Positions 11,241-22,262 of a stretch of 64,000 nucleotides of DNA are shown here, piece after piece. The stretch's first letter is position 1. Every line of letters starts with the position of its first letter. Source of the DNA: Calendula officinalis (taxonomy: Eukaryota; Streptophyta; Magnoliopsida; Asterales; Asteraceae); contig OY970829.1 in NCBI GenBank assembly GCA_963853835.1, forward strand, positions 77,188,901-77,252,900, written 5' to 3'. Made by a program: the position numbers and the translations under genes. The notes under the pieces are model-generated. The model was given only the letters and a program-made list of their open reading frames with translations, was not told where the DNA came from and made no database searches.

Positions 11241-12741
11241 GGTATCTTTGATTTATTTAATTATTTTTTTGTTATTTATTAGAAGAAGAAAACCTCTGTA
11301 TGACGGGTCAAATTGAATAAAAAAACGGGTTGAAAGTTGTTCAAAGTATATTCAAATGCCTCTTAAATATCTTTTTATTTATAAATATTAAATTATTATT
11401 CATAATTAATATAGTTTTGTTCTTTTATAAATATTAATTAAATTATGATTGGTAAAACACCAAAGAAAACTCAGCTAAAACGGGAACGGGTCGAAAGTTG
11501 GTTAAAGTGCTTTAGTAAAATAAATATTAGGTTATTATTTTAATTAATATATTATAGTTTTTGCTATGTAATCATACTATTAATTACAATAATAATGTTT
11601 TTCTCAGGTAATTTAAAACTTTGGTTGAGAAGAGGTGTCTGATATGAAGATAGTGTAATTTTTGTAGCGGGTCAAATTATGTGATTGGGAACATATAATA
11701 CAGACTTAGTGAGTTTGTTTTTATGAATATTCATCTTGAGGCGGTTTTTTATTGTTATTTGTAGACACATTTTATAATGACAACGATCATATTATATAGT
11801 TTTTGTTTTTATTTCATCTTATTGTAATGATAATGATAACTTTTACTAAATGTCTCAGAACGTTTGCTACTTACTTACGTGACAAAAGTAACGTAAGTCT
11901 GATTTTGAACGTTTGTCTTATCGCGTCTTTTCTTATGTTATGGCGCCCTTTTTTAAAAACCTTGATAATAATTAAACAAATACATCATAAGTCAAGAGAT
12001 TTTTTTTTAGATAAGGCTAAAAAACTTAATAAAAGTTTGAGTCGATCGCATCTCAACTAATTTGCAACCTTAGTTTCATATTTGCTATTATGGCTGGTTG
12101 ATTTATAATCCTCTTAAGTTGTTAGTTGAGTTTGTGGTATAATAATGGAAGGAAAAAAGAGAGAATATTTTTTGATTGAAACGGAATCCAGGCCCGTGTG
12201 TTTTTGTGGATTTCTGAGTTTAATCACATGATGATGCCAAATTGTCATTCACGGGTCAAATAACGACAATATACGATAAAACTATTCTACCAAACTTTAT
12301 AAACATCCTTTGGTCCAATCAAATGCTCTAGAGATTTCCAGTTTGAATCAGAAATATAATTCAGTGTGGCGGAGCTTTGTTCATGATGCACAAAATTTAA
12401 CAGTTACTATGATCGTTTCCAAACCTTCTTTTTCCATCTGATAATATTTACCTAGAAAATGAATCAAACGTGTGACCTTTATGAGATCATTTTATTACTA
12501 CACCATCATTGGACGGTGGTATTGTCAATTTTTTTGAAGATCATGTTAATCGGTAAAAAGAATTAACTGAATTAAGTTGGTCAGTATTCAACCTAACATG
12601 GTTTGATAATTAAAATTTGAAGTTGAATTCTCAAATACAAAACAATACGACAATAATGACTTAAACAATGATTTGGTTGCCCTTTTCATGATCCATCTTG
12701 CACAAGAAAATCGGGTGATCAAGAATCAAGGTGCGAGTTAA
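11241..12741. other. COPB2 3' UTR and intergenic DNA
   Basis: Roughly the first 500-600 bases are probably COPB2 3' UTR, and a possible intron acceptor-like TTTTTCTCAG lies near 11607. The rest is AT-rich with no convincing coding frame. Frames at 11803-12060 have poor codon character. Confidence 0.4.
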
Positions 12742-13407
12742 TTAAGGCGATGAAGACGAGTAGCTCATTGTACACTTGTTTGAACATGACCCAACACAAC
12801 TCTCCACATTCTTTCCATCTACACCAAAAAATAAATAAATTGTAACAACAAATATAATAATTAACAACTTTGAGTGTCGCAAGTTCAAACCCTAATCATC
12901 TTTTTGTGCGTGTCCGTTCGAGTGCAACAAAAAGGATTCAAAACTTTTATACATACACATACAACTACAACAATGATACTCAATCCTATCAAAAACAGTG
13001 TATGAAGAATATGAGATGTAGACAGTCATACTTCTACCTGAGGTAGAGTTTTATACATTCATATATGTACGTATAATATGTGCTTGTGTGTGTGCGCGCG
13101 ATAGGGAATGCATACCTGGATTATGTGCTTTGCTGATGTTAGAACAAAGTGAAGTAGCGCAACCAAGCTTGCAATAACCAAGGTTTTGTGTGTGTGGATC
13201 AAATTGGTTAGTTGAAGGAGGGAGAGATGGAAAGATGCATTCTTTGAGGCATTGTGTAGTGCAACTGCATAGACTTTTGCTTGGTTCAATCATGCAGAAA
13301 ATGAAGCATTTTGCATAACAATCCCTAAATGAATTCACATCACCCTTACAACCACCTACCACCATACCCATCACCACCATAAACTTCAAAAACCCCTTAA
13401 TCTCCAT
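12742..13407 (-). CDS. Small secreted cysteine-rich thionin-like protein
   Basis: Two exons, 13116-13407 (97 codons plus one base) and 12742-12818, are joined by a strong donor (CAG|GTATGC) and an acceptor (GGTGTAG). The product is 122 aa. A hydrophobic signal peptide covers about residues 1-22 (FLKFMVVMGMVVGG). The mature part carries spaced cysteines with motifs CYAKCFIFC, CSCTTQC, YCKLGCA and, in exon 2, SCVGSCSNKC, then a Ser-rich tail. This matches the plant thionin-like protein 2 type, a two-exon family of secreted peptides. Members are presumed apoplastic defence or signalling peptides, and function here is unproven. The frame would otherwise run on past the donor into a low-complexity tail. 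The cysteine motif restored in exon 2 supports splicing. Confidence 0.82.
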
Positions 13408-13479
13408 TTCCTCTTATTCTTTCTTTTTCAACAAAAAGTTTTGAGTTTTGCTCTTAAGATCACATATGATCTATCGATC

Positions 13480-13487
13480 TATATATA
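13480..13487 (-). promoter_or_regulatory. Candidate TATA box of the thionin-like gene
   Basis: A TATATATA lies 73 bases upstream of the minus-strand ATG at 13407, a usual distance once a short 5' leader is allowed for. It is not supported by other data. Confidence 0.45.
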
Positions 13488-13735
13488 CTAGAAGGGTATA
13501 TGTATAATGTGATGGCAGGTACTTTAAAACTATATTTTGTGACGATCAATTGATGGATAGTGGTGAGTGGTGGATGGTTGTGGCGGTAGTGGTGGTGGGT
13601 GGTCTTCGCGGGTGGTGGATAATGGTGGTGGTTGTAATTTCAACTTTATAAAGTTTTAAGAGATTAGTCAAGATTCTTATAGCTAGCTAATAAACACATG
13701 ACATACTAACTCACTTGGTTAAGATACTATCGTAA

Positions 13736-13870
13736 AGGGGGTGATTTTTACACTATATCTTTTAATCCATCTACCACAATAAGTGCTTTACATGCTTGTA
13801 CAGTTTGCAGGAATAGTTGTATATTGTGGTAGATGCATAGAAAAATATGGTATGAATAGAGATCACATAT
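13736..13870. repeat. hAT-type MITE relative
   Basis: It begins GGGGGTGATTTTTACAC and shares ATCTACCACAA and GCTTTACATGCTTGTACAGT with the element at 48024-48156, which has an 8-bp target duplication. Inner arms ATCTACCACAAT and ATTGTGGTAGAT form an inverted repeat. The ends are not clearly defined here. Confidence 0.5.
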
Positions 13871-14141
13871 TCAAGTTTAGAATGATGTATAATTTTTATA
13901 AACACATGTTCCGCAATATCAAATATCAAAGTGATTTTTTTTTTTTATGAATTGGGTTAAAGTTAACAAGCCCTGCTTATTTCAAGTCGAAACCAGAAAT
14001 TTAATCATATCAACGTGGCAGTACATAATTGGTCCAATTTTAGGGGTTTTACACTTTTATAAAAACTAAAATTAGGGCTCTAAATCCCTTCAACAAAAAC
14101 CCCGCCGAAAACCCTGTCTCAGCCTTCAATCCATTTTACAG

Positions 14142-14224
14142 GTGAACTATAATCTCGTTGCTTTTTGTCAATTTTGTTGTACAACAAACGTAATTCTTAT
14201 TAATTTTTCTATTTACGATTGTAG
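14142..14224 (+). other. Probable 5' UTR intron of NOC2
   Basis: A donor ACAG|GTGAAC and an acceptor GATTGTAG|AATCG lie just before the ATG at 14234. The spacing and consensus suggest an 83-bp leader intron. The upstream exon would include the CCGAAAACCCTGTCTC stretch. Confidence 0.5.
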
Positions 14225-14233
14225 AATCGAGTA

Positions 14234-17200
14234 ATGGGGAAACTCGGGAAGAAAGCTCGTAAATTTGCGAAGAAGAATCTTCCGTCTGTGCTTAAACAAC
14301 GACGGAAAAACAAAATCACCTTCAAAAGAGATTTGAAAAGTAATTTTCTCTCTGATTTATCAGTGAATATATAATAAATTGCAATATACGTGCGTGTTGT
14401 TTTTCCGTGATTTTGTATTTGAATTTGAGTTTCATCAGCATCTCGACAGGGTTTAAGAATTAGAAAATTCATGTTTTAATTCATTGAATTGCAGAAGGTA
14501 AACAAAATGTTGCTGAAAAAGTAGTAGTGAAGACAGCAGAATTGCCTAAAAGGTAAATCAGTAAACTTATTTTATTTTTGAATTAATAATTTTATTTTTG
14601 ATAGTTAAAGCTTATAAATTTGTTCTTATTATAAGAGATTTTACTTTCAAACTGTTTAAGATTTAGATTTTAACTGCTTGTTTGGTTAATTGGCTTCAGA
14701 TAACTTCATTTCGAATTCCCTTGTTACCTTTTTTTTGTTATAAAATTACAGTTACAGTCTTCTTATGATCAACTATGAGATAGATACATTTATATTTTAT
14801 ACCTATTAGTTTTTTCTTTTAAATATGTTATTAGGGAATCTGAAAATGAAGTCACAATGAGTACTTCTCTTGATGCATTATTTGCTGAAGATGATAATGT
14901 GATGATTCTTGATGATTCTGACAGTGATGGGTATCTTTCAGAGGTTATAACTTACAATCTTGTATTTTATGTATATTATATAATATATTTTCAGTTTTTT
15001 ATGTAATATTGAAAACTTATATAGGCTTACTAATTTGGAGTAATTTTTATAAAATGATAGGATTCAAGCTCTTTGGGAAATGATAATGATGTTACTATAG
15101 AAGGTTAGTTAATTCTGGTTTTCATTGTTTTTTCAAATGTTTTTTATATTATGATTTTTTTAAGAACTTGTTTGTCTGTTGTATTATGACTTTTAACCGA
15201 TTAACATTTATTTAGATGATCTGGATAATCCAACTTTGTCTACTCAAAATCAGAAGGTCTATGAAGAACTTGTCGAACAGAAGAAATTATTGGATAAATT
15301 GAAGAAAAAAGTGAGTACTTTTTATTTTTGTGTAACGTGTTGGCCATAATTTTATATTTGTTTCGGTAAATTATCAAATAATTGGTTTAATGTATGTGTT
15401 CTAAAGCATTTGTAAATGAAAAAATTTCAGGATCAGAAGTTTGTTAAGTTTTTAGAAAGCTACAATAAGAACGAGGTATCTCAAAATCAAGAAGTGGTAA
15501 GTAATCACTTCTTAAGAATTAATTAAAATAAAATACCCTTTTTATTACAAATATAATATAATAATTTTTTTTTAATTTTGTTTTTTTTTTTGTAACAGTT
15601 TTCTGATGAAGATGAAGAACAAGATCTTATGGAATTAGATGATTCCACAACAATTAAACGCAAAAAATTAACATCTTCAGTCATAAATAAATGGATTAAA
15701 CTTGTTACACAAGAAAATACCGAGCCCGCTTTAATCAGTCTTTTAAACGCGTATCGGGCTGCATGTCATTTCGGGCCCGAAGAAACAGGCCCCAAAATTC
15801 AAGATTGTGAGACTTTTTGCAGTATATATACATTCATGCTGTCTGAAGCTGATAATATTTTTAGGGTTTTATTAAAGATTCCTTCCCCAAACTGCAAAAA
15901 AGAAGCATTATTGGAGTTGAAGAATACCCCGAGATGGAAAAAAGTCAAACCTATGGTCAAATCATATTTAAGGAGTAGTTTATTTCTTGTGAAGCAAGTC
16001 ACTGATTCTGAGATCTTGGCGTTTACTATTAACCGATTGAGAGCTTCTGTTGTATTTTTTGCTGTTTTTCCGTCTTTGTTAAACAGGCTTATACAGGTAA
16101 TTTAACTATCTGCTTTAATATTTTAATTAAATAATTATCTTTCTAATAAAAATAAAATGTTATTTTTAAATCTAGTCTTTTTTGATAGTTTTATTTTTCT
16201 TTACTATTTTATTTTGTGTAATTTCTATTAGGGATTACTTTTTATAAAATTATACATTTAATTAGAACTGAAATTATACATGTGGACTTTTTAAAATTTC
16301 CACGTGGGAAAATAAGTATGGGACCAATATGTAACCAAAAACTCTCTATAAAGGTAAAAAGTCTCCATTTTGATCTAAAAAAAGTTAAGTGCCTCAAGTG
16401 CAGAATTTTGAAAATTTTATTACCTTTATATGCACTTTGCTTGTACGAAAAATTAACTTTATAAAAAATATTATTTAAATTAAAGAACATTTTCATCTTT
16501 ATTTACTCATTTATTTCAATTTATATGTATATTAACATCTAAACAAACCATATACTTGTATATATGATGCAGATTATTGTGCCTTTATGGGCAACGGGTG
16601 GTGGGACCCTATCCGTTAATTCTTCACGTTTAATACAAGATATAGTTACTGTCTGCGGATCTAATTATTTTGACATATGTTTTAATAAAACATACAAAAC
16701 GTATATTGCTCGGTGCAGAAATATGGAAAATGTTGACCCGAAACATGTTGACTTCCTAAGGGATTTTTTTGTGGATTTATGTTCACTTGATTTGGAAAAA
16801 TCTTGTAATAAGGCGGTTGTTTCTATTCAACAACTTGCTAATATATTGAGGCATGCGAGACAAAAAGAAAATAAGGTATTTTTTATTTTATTTTTTAAAT
16901 GGTGACTTTAGATGTAGAGGTGGTGAAATGGGCGGGTCGGGTGGGTTTGGTAATGGGTCATAATAGGTCCGGATTATGGGTAATTTTTATGTGTGAGTTT
17001 AACTTTTAACACTTTTTGGTCCATTTTTGTAAAATAGTTACAAAATAACTAGCCCATTAAACTAATAATAAAAAAGACAAAATTGTTACTATGATATTTT
17101 TATTCTTTGAATAAAAACGATTTACAAGGTTTTATGTGATAAAAAATAGACTTTGAGCTACTTTTGACCTGTTTGGCCCATTTCCCTTTTTAGCTTAATC

Positions 17201-19447
17201 TTTTGATTTGACCCATTTGACCCGTTTGAGGTACAATACAACACAAATGGAACCTGTTTATAAGCAAAGGGGTAGAAGTTGTCATCTGTACTCAAAGTTC
17301 TTGTTTTTTGGATTTCAATTATTATTATGATTATTTTTATATTTATATTTATTTTTAACCAACAGGAAGCAATCAAGAAGATATACAGCTGGCAATACAC
17401 TCAATGCATTGACCTTTGGGTTGACTTTATTGCAAGAAATATTACTGAATGTGATATTCAATCTTTATTATATATAACAATCCAACTTATAAACGGAATC
17501 GCGTATCTATTTCCCGGGCCCCGTTATCTCCCCTTGAGAATAAGATGCATTCAATGGTTAAACAGATTGTCTAATTCTTCCGGAATCTTTATTCCCGTTG
17601 CTTCATTAATTTTGGATATTCTTGAATATAAAGATAGCAAAGAAGGTGGTAAATCAAGAAAAAACATTAAGTTAGCATCAAGTTTAAAGGTTAGTGGAGT
17701 TATTATTAATATTTTTTTTTGTTTAATCATCTAGAGTACAGTAAATCGTCCCTGTAGTTTGTATGAAATTGTGGATTTCGCCCCTAGACTTTTATAATTA
17801 CACAAATAGTTCCTGATTTTGTAACTTATAACACTAATAGTCCCTAATTTTTAAAATTAGGGACCGTTCACTGTTGTTATTACAAGTTTCAAAATTAGGG
17901 ACTATATGTGTACCAAAAGTAGGTCAAGGGACGAAATATATAATTTCACAGTCCCTGTAGTTTGTATGAAATTGTGGAATGTGGATCTCGTCCATTGACT
18001 TTCTTAATTACACAGATAGTTCCTGATTCTGTAACTTGTAACACTAATGGTCCCTAATTTTGAAAATTAGGGACCGATCAGTGTTGATATTACAAGTTTC
18101 AAAATTAGGGACTATTCGTGCAACAAAAGTAAGTCAAGGGATGAAATATATAATTTCGCACAAACCACAGGGACGATCTATGTAATTTACTCAACTATTT
18201 ATTATCTAACATAATTTTTGTTTGCAGCTTCCTAAATTTTGGTTGAAATCACAAAATTTTGTGGAACAATGTGTTAATTCGGCTATTGAGATGCTTGCAC
18301 TACATTTTATTCAGTGGAGTTATCATATTTCATTTCCCGAAGTAGCAAATATTCCACTTATAAGATTAAGGAAATTTTATGAAAAAACTACAATTGAAAG
18401 TTTGAAACGTCTTGTAAAGCGCCTTATGGACCAGGTATTTTGATATTTTTTTTAAATTATAGGTGGGTCAGGTCGGGTCGTGTGGGTAATGGGCCAAACA
18501 GGTTAGGGTTTGAATGTGCCATTTCTTTAGGGGTTAAACGGGCCATGTTGGGTTTTACCCATCACTGTGACAATTTTTTTGGTGAGATTTAATCTCTCAT
18601 GCCCCACCTTTTTTTGGTAATTTTGTTTTGTAATTTGTTTTGTTTGGTAATTTTTCGCTTCGACATGAATGTGAGGCAGAAAGTGGTTTTCGATTGTTTA
18701 CGGGCACCTCATGCCCAAGATTTTCTTCTAGTTATTCCCATAGATGGGTTAGGTCAACATATGTCACCTGTGGAATATCGTGCCATCCTTAAGTATCGTC
18801 TCATGATTCCATTATTTCCGGTTGATGCGTTATGCCCTGTTTGTCGCAAGGCAAGTTTGGATTCCTTTGGAGAAAATGCGGTTCATTGTAAAGAGCTCCC
18901 GGGATTCAAGTACCGACACGATATGGTTAGAGACGTCCTTTTTGACATATGCCGGCGTGCCGGGATCTCCGCCAAGAAAGAAGCTCCTGTGAACTTTTTG
19001 ACCGACCCGTTGGATAGAAGATCCACTCTTAGACCTGCTGACATTTTAGTTTTTGGATGGGTTGGGGGGGAACACGCATGTGTGGATCTAACCGGAGTTT
19101 CTCCTCTCGTGGGTTTGAGTAGTCGGGATGTTACGGTGGGACAAACTGTTTTGAAAGCCGCCTCGTGTAAAGTGACAAAGCACGAGAAAGCATGCATTGA
19201 AAATCAACACGTGTTCATTCCTTTTGCATTTGATACTTTCGGTTTCCTTGCGCCTGATGCGGTGGAGCTTCTTAACAGAGTCCAACGTGTTATGCATAGC
19301 AATGTTATGACACCCAGATCCACAAATGTGGTTTTTAAAAGAATTAGTTTTGCAATTCAAAAAGGCATAGCGGCGCAGCTTGTTGCCCGTTTGCCTTCTT
19401 TATCCATGTAAAAAATTGATATTTTGAAAAAGATTAGTTCTTTATTT

Positions 19448-19490
<43 letters not shown>

Positions 19491-21949
19491 GAGAGTTATA
19501 TAGAGAACTCTCTCTTTAAATAAAAAGGGTATTTTCGTAATCTGACATTATAATTACGTTTTTTTTTGTTTTATAAAAAGAATTAAAAAAGGAAAACATA
19601 TATCTAATAACTGCAACTCCTTAATTACCGCAATATACCCCATTATCTAATAACTCTCTCTTTAATACTCACGTTTCTTTCCCTAAATCACTTTCTATCT
19701 CTAAAATCAACCCTTCATCTCTCTCTCACAACTATATTTCTCTCTCAAGATCTCTCATCCGTCGGCTTCCTCATACACATGTAACAAAAGTTGCTGCCCA
19801 ACCGTTATACGGTTTTAAGGTGACGATTACTCATCATCTAGCGAGATCTGCGGCGGTGACGATTATACCTTATCCGGCGAGATCTGTGGTGGCCGGCGAG
19901 ACATCAGATGGTAATGAAATCAAATATTTAAAAGATTGAAAGTTGCTATTTTTAAGGGGTTTTGCATAAATGAAATTCAGTTTGGTTCAAAAGGAACCCC
20001 TGATGTTTTACAATATTTGTATGTCGGCATTCTCTAAAATTGTTTTTTGGTGGTATGATTGTTTTCATAACTGCAATATAAGGATTTTTTTAATCAGGTA
20101 ACGATGGATTGCATTACTGCAATTTAAGGTTTTTTTGAATCAGGCACAACACGTAATTGACGAAAGAGAGACATACACCAATGTTTTGATTTTGTGAAGA
20201 CATACATCAATGTTTTGACAGGCACAAAACGTAGTTGACGAAAGAGAGAAATACATCAATGTTTTGATTTTGTGAAGACATACATCAATGTTTTGACAGG
20301 CACAACACGTAGTTAACGAAAGAGAGAAATACATCAATGTTTTGATTTTGTGAAGACATCAATGTTTTGATTAAATAAATGTTTTGATTTTGTGAAGACA
20401 TCAATGTTTTGTGAAGACATCTATGTTTTGATTACATGAATGTTAGATATGTTTTGATTATACTATTACAATACCATGAATTAGACGTTCTACGACCATT
20501 ATTTATAAAAAGCTATAAACTGAACCAAAAAACATATGTATCACGACCATAATTTCAAACAAATCGTTGGTTCAATACACTAAAAACAAACGAGTACAAA
20601 AACATAAATGTAAACACGTTAACCCAATTCATACAAATTAAAAAAAATCAGATGGTGTAAAAAAATTTCCGTGAAAGGTGCTAAAATTCTGGAAAATATG
20701 GAGTAAACTGTTTTTAAACGGAAGATTGATATACAAAATCTCTACTTTCCATGATTATAAGATTTCAATTAATTGTTTCTATAAATATGAAATTATGTGA
20801 ATACCGGAATTGCCCTTTACATTTAAATAAATGAAAAATATAAACTAATTTCTAATTGGCTAATAAGGGTTTATGAGTTCTCTATATAACTCACCCCTAT
20901 ATATATATATATATAAATATTTGAGTAAATTACAAGGATGGTACTTGAGGTTTACCCTAAATTTCACATGTGGTCCTTTACTTTAAAAATTACACTGGTA
21001 GTCCTTTTTTGGAAATCTTTTGCACATACAATCCTTTAGCCTAACGTTCATGAAATATTATAACAGAAAAAGCACTATTGGTGTAATTTAAAAGGACTAC
21101 CAGTGCAATTTTTTAACAAATTTTTTTTAATGATGTTAGACTAAAGACTGTAATAACAAAAAAATAAATGATGTTAGGCTAAAGACCGTAGGTGCAAAAG
21201 GTTTCGAGAAAAAGAACTACCGGTGTAATCTACTCTAATATTAATCTGATACTATAAATATTTGAATAAAACAATTTAGAATGTTGTATGCATTAAGAAT
21301 TAATTTCTGCCACTTTCAAGTTTTATGACCATTGACCCATTTGACCTGTTTCCCTTTTAGCTAATGTTTTGATTTGACCCGTTTGAGACTTTGAGATGAA
21401 ACACTCCTGAAATTGACCCGTTTTTAAATTAAACGGGTCGAAATTGCCAAGTGTACTTGGAAGTGTCTTTTGGTGACAGATTTTTGACACTTTTTAGGTG
21501 GAACAAAATGTTGAGTTTGTTCAGAAGAAAAGGGAAGATGTGGCATTTTCACCAAAAGATCTCGAATCCGTTGATCTATTTTTACAGGTCATCATTAAAT
21601 ATTCTTTTTTATTTATAAAAATAAACTTTCTGATTTTATTTTATATTTTTTATATTTTTTATATTTTGCAGTTTGAAAAAGGCAGTATGAATAACCCATT
21701 TACACAATACTATAAAAGTGTAATAGAAAAAGCAGGTTCAAAGTTGTCCACAAGGTACAATTTAAATCCTTGTCTTTAAATCTTATTAATTATTAATTAA
21801 TTAATTAACCTGATAATTGCAGCCCAAAAAGAGTGAAGAGAAAGAAGACACAAGATGATGGTAATTCAGTTAATGGAGATAACAGAATAAGTGCTAATGG
21901 CGATGTTGTTAAACCTAAGGGAAAGAAAATAAAAGTTGCGGAAAAGTAA
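14234..21949 (+). CDS. NOC2: Nucleolar complex protein 2 homolog (REBELOTE type)
   Basis: This is the NOC2 scaffold that pairs with NOC1 then NOC3 to assemble and export pre-60S ribosomal subunits. Exons: 14234-14339, 14495-14552, 14835-14943, 15061-15103, 15216-15310, 15431-15496, 15599-16096, 16573-16875, 17366-17689, 18228-18434, 21498-21587, 21672-21754, 21823-21949. They sum to 2109 nt (702 aa). The start MGKLGKKARKFAKKNLPSVL is the plant NOC2 signature. An acidic region (FAEDDN, DDSDSDG) is followed by the Noc2 helical domain from about residue 190 (INKWIKLVTQ, IIVPLWATGGGTLSVNSSRL). A polar tail SPKRVKRKK serves as a likely nuclear/nucleolar signal. Intron 10 is 3.06 kb against 80-540 bp for the others because mobile DNA fills it. 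Frame is continuous across it (ATGGACCAG|gt ... ttag|GTGGAACAA), so the gene looks functional. Confidence 0.94.
17734..18192. repeat. Head-to-tail dimer of MITE family A in NOC2 intron 9
   Basis: Two related units of about 202 bp, each starting GTCCCTGTAGTTTGTATGAA (17749 and 17951), share inverted inner arms CCCTAATTTT/AAAATTAGGG. The dimer is bounded by GAGTACAGTAAAT and its inverse ATTTACTC. It fills almost all of intron 9. Confidence 0.7.
18599..19411 (+). CDS. Retroelement-type zinc-knuckle plus nuclease-like ORF inside NOC2 intron 10
   Basis: An uninterrupted 270-codon frame lies in intron 10, same strand as the host. The first 22 residues are hydrophobic and may be non-native; the family-like part starts near MNVRQKVVF. 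It has a zinc-knuckle-like C79-x2-C82 ... H96-C97, with N93 where I would expect the third ligand His. Then come YRHD (106), RPAD at 145-148, D163 (D148-x14-D163) and K191/K194. The later segment HEKACIENQHVFIPFAFDTF is typical of sequences that follow reverse transcriptases. The order knuckle, RH, (R/K)PD-x12-14-D resembles the restriction-like endonuclease of R2-group non-LTR retrotransposons. No reverse transcriptase motif lies upstream, so it is a fragment or a separate unit. It could alternatively be an unrelated plant family. Function is not assigned. Confidence 0.55.
   Translation: MPHLFLVILFCNLFCLVIFRFDMNVRQKVVFDCLRAPHAQDFLLVIPIDGLGQHMSPVEYRAILKYRLMIPLFPVDALCPVCRKASLDSFGENAVHCKELPGFKYRHDMVRDVLFDICRRAGISAKKEAPVNFLTDPLDRRSTLRPADILVFGWVGGEHACVDLTGVSPLVGLSSRDVTVGQTVLKAASCKVTKHEKACIENQHVFIPFAFDTFGFLAPDAVELLNRVQRVMHSNVMTPRSTNVVFKRISFAIQKGIAAQLVARLPSLSM
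19448..19486 (+). repeat. (AT)n microsatellite
   Basis: A run of AT dinucleotides immediately left of the TIR element; a shorter run sits at its right end (20898-20914). Confidence 0.85.
19488..20897. mobile_element. 1.4-kb TIR element in NOC2 intron 10
   Basis: The left end GTGGAGAGTTATATAGAGAA continues to CTC at 19510. It is matched by the right end at 20875-20897, whose reverse complement reads GGGGTGAGTTATATAGAGAA then CTC. This gives about 23 bp with three mismatches near the tip. Both ends abut AT-dinucleotide runs, suggesting insertion into, or expansion beside, an AT tract. The interior has short CT-rich and GGCGAGATCTG-type segments and a 78-bp minisatellite. No transposase frame is seen, so it is non-autonomous and of unassigned superfamily. 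Confidence 0.6.
20141..20440 (+). repeat. 78-bp minisatellite inside the TIR element
   Basis: Units start CAGGCACAACACGTAATTGA at 20141, 20219 and 20297 (period 78), followed by shrinking partial units built on GAAGACATCAATGTTTTGAT. Each unit contains two CATCAATGTTTTGA sub-repeats. Confidence 0.85.
20923..21235. repeat. MITE family B copy in NOC2 intron 10
   Basis: It starts GAGTAAATTACAAGGATGGT and contains the arms ATTACACTGGTAGTCC and GGACTACCAGTGCAATT. The right end TGTAATCTACTC is degraded. Family members also sit at 33600-33915, 35313-35598 and 36546-36860. Confidence 0.7.
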
Positions 21950-22114
21950 GAAGTATGATGAGACATATTTTTGATATATGCATTTTTTCTACTATTTTAA
22001 TTCCTATGTGTTTTAAAAGTTCTGTAACTTTAAATTTTAGGCTCATTAAGTTTAATTAATCCGACACTTATTTTTGTTTAATTTTAATTAATGTTGGTAG
22101 TTTTAGTTTCATTG

Positions 22115-22214
22115 CACATGAGAAAGCATGCATTGACAATCAACACATATTTATTCCTTTTGTATTTGATTATTTTAATTTCCTTGCATTCGAGGCGGTG
22201 CAACTCTTCAAAGG
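22115..22214 (+). pseudogene. Decayed fragment of the same retroelement-type domain
   Basis: About 100 bases, 170 bp after the NOC2 stop, match 19180-19280 of the intron ORF: GAGAAAGCATGCATTGA, then AATCAACACATATTTATTCC, then TTTCCTTGCATTCGAGGCGG. They translate in part as HEKACIDNQHIFIPF, ending at a frame loss near 22214. Only this short C-terminal block is present, so it is a relic. Confidence 0.7.
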
Positions 22215-22262
22215 TTATGTATAAATAAACTAATGTATTATTTATTATGGGTAAAAGGAAGT

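Noticed and set aside
13548..13635. GGTGG-rich tract considered as a G-quadruplex
   Set aside because: G-runs are mostly two long, so four G-triplets are not available; it is better described as low-complexity GTGG DNA.
16242..16496. Frames in NOC2 intron 8 on both strands
   Set aside because: They lie in AT-rich intron sequence with no family resemblance.
18883..19360. Minus-strand frames of 90-104 codons in NOC2 intron 10
   Set aside because: They are antisense to the retroelement-type ORF, whose plus frame carries the recognisable motifs.
20140..20337. Repetitive Cys-rich minus-strand frame CACQNIDVCLHKIKTL
   Set aside because: It is produced by the 78-bp minisatellite, whose period is divisible by three and so keeps frames open.
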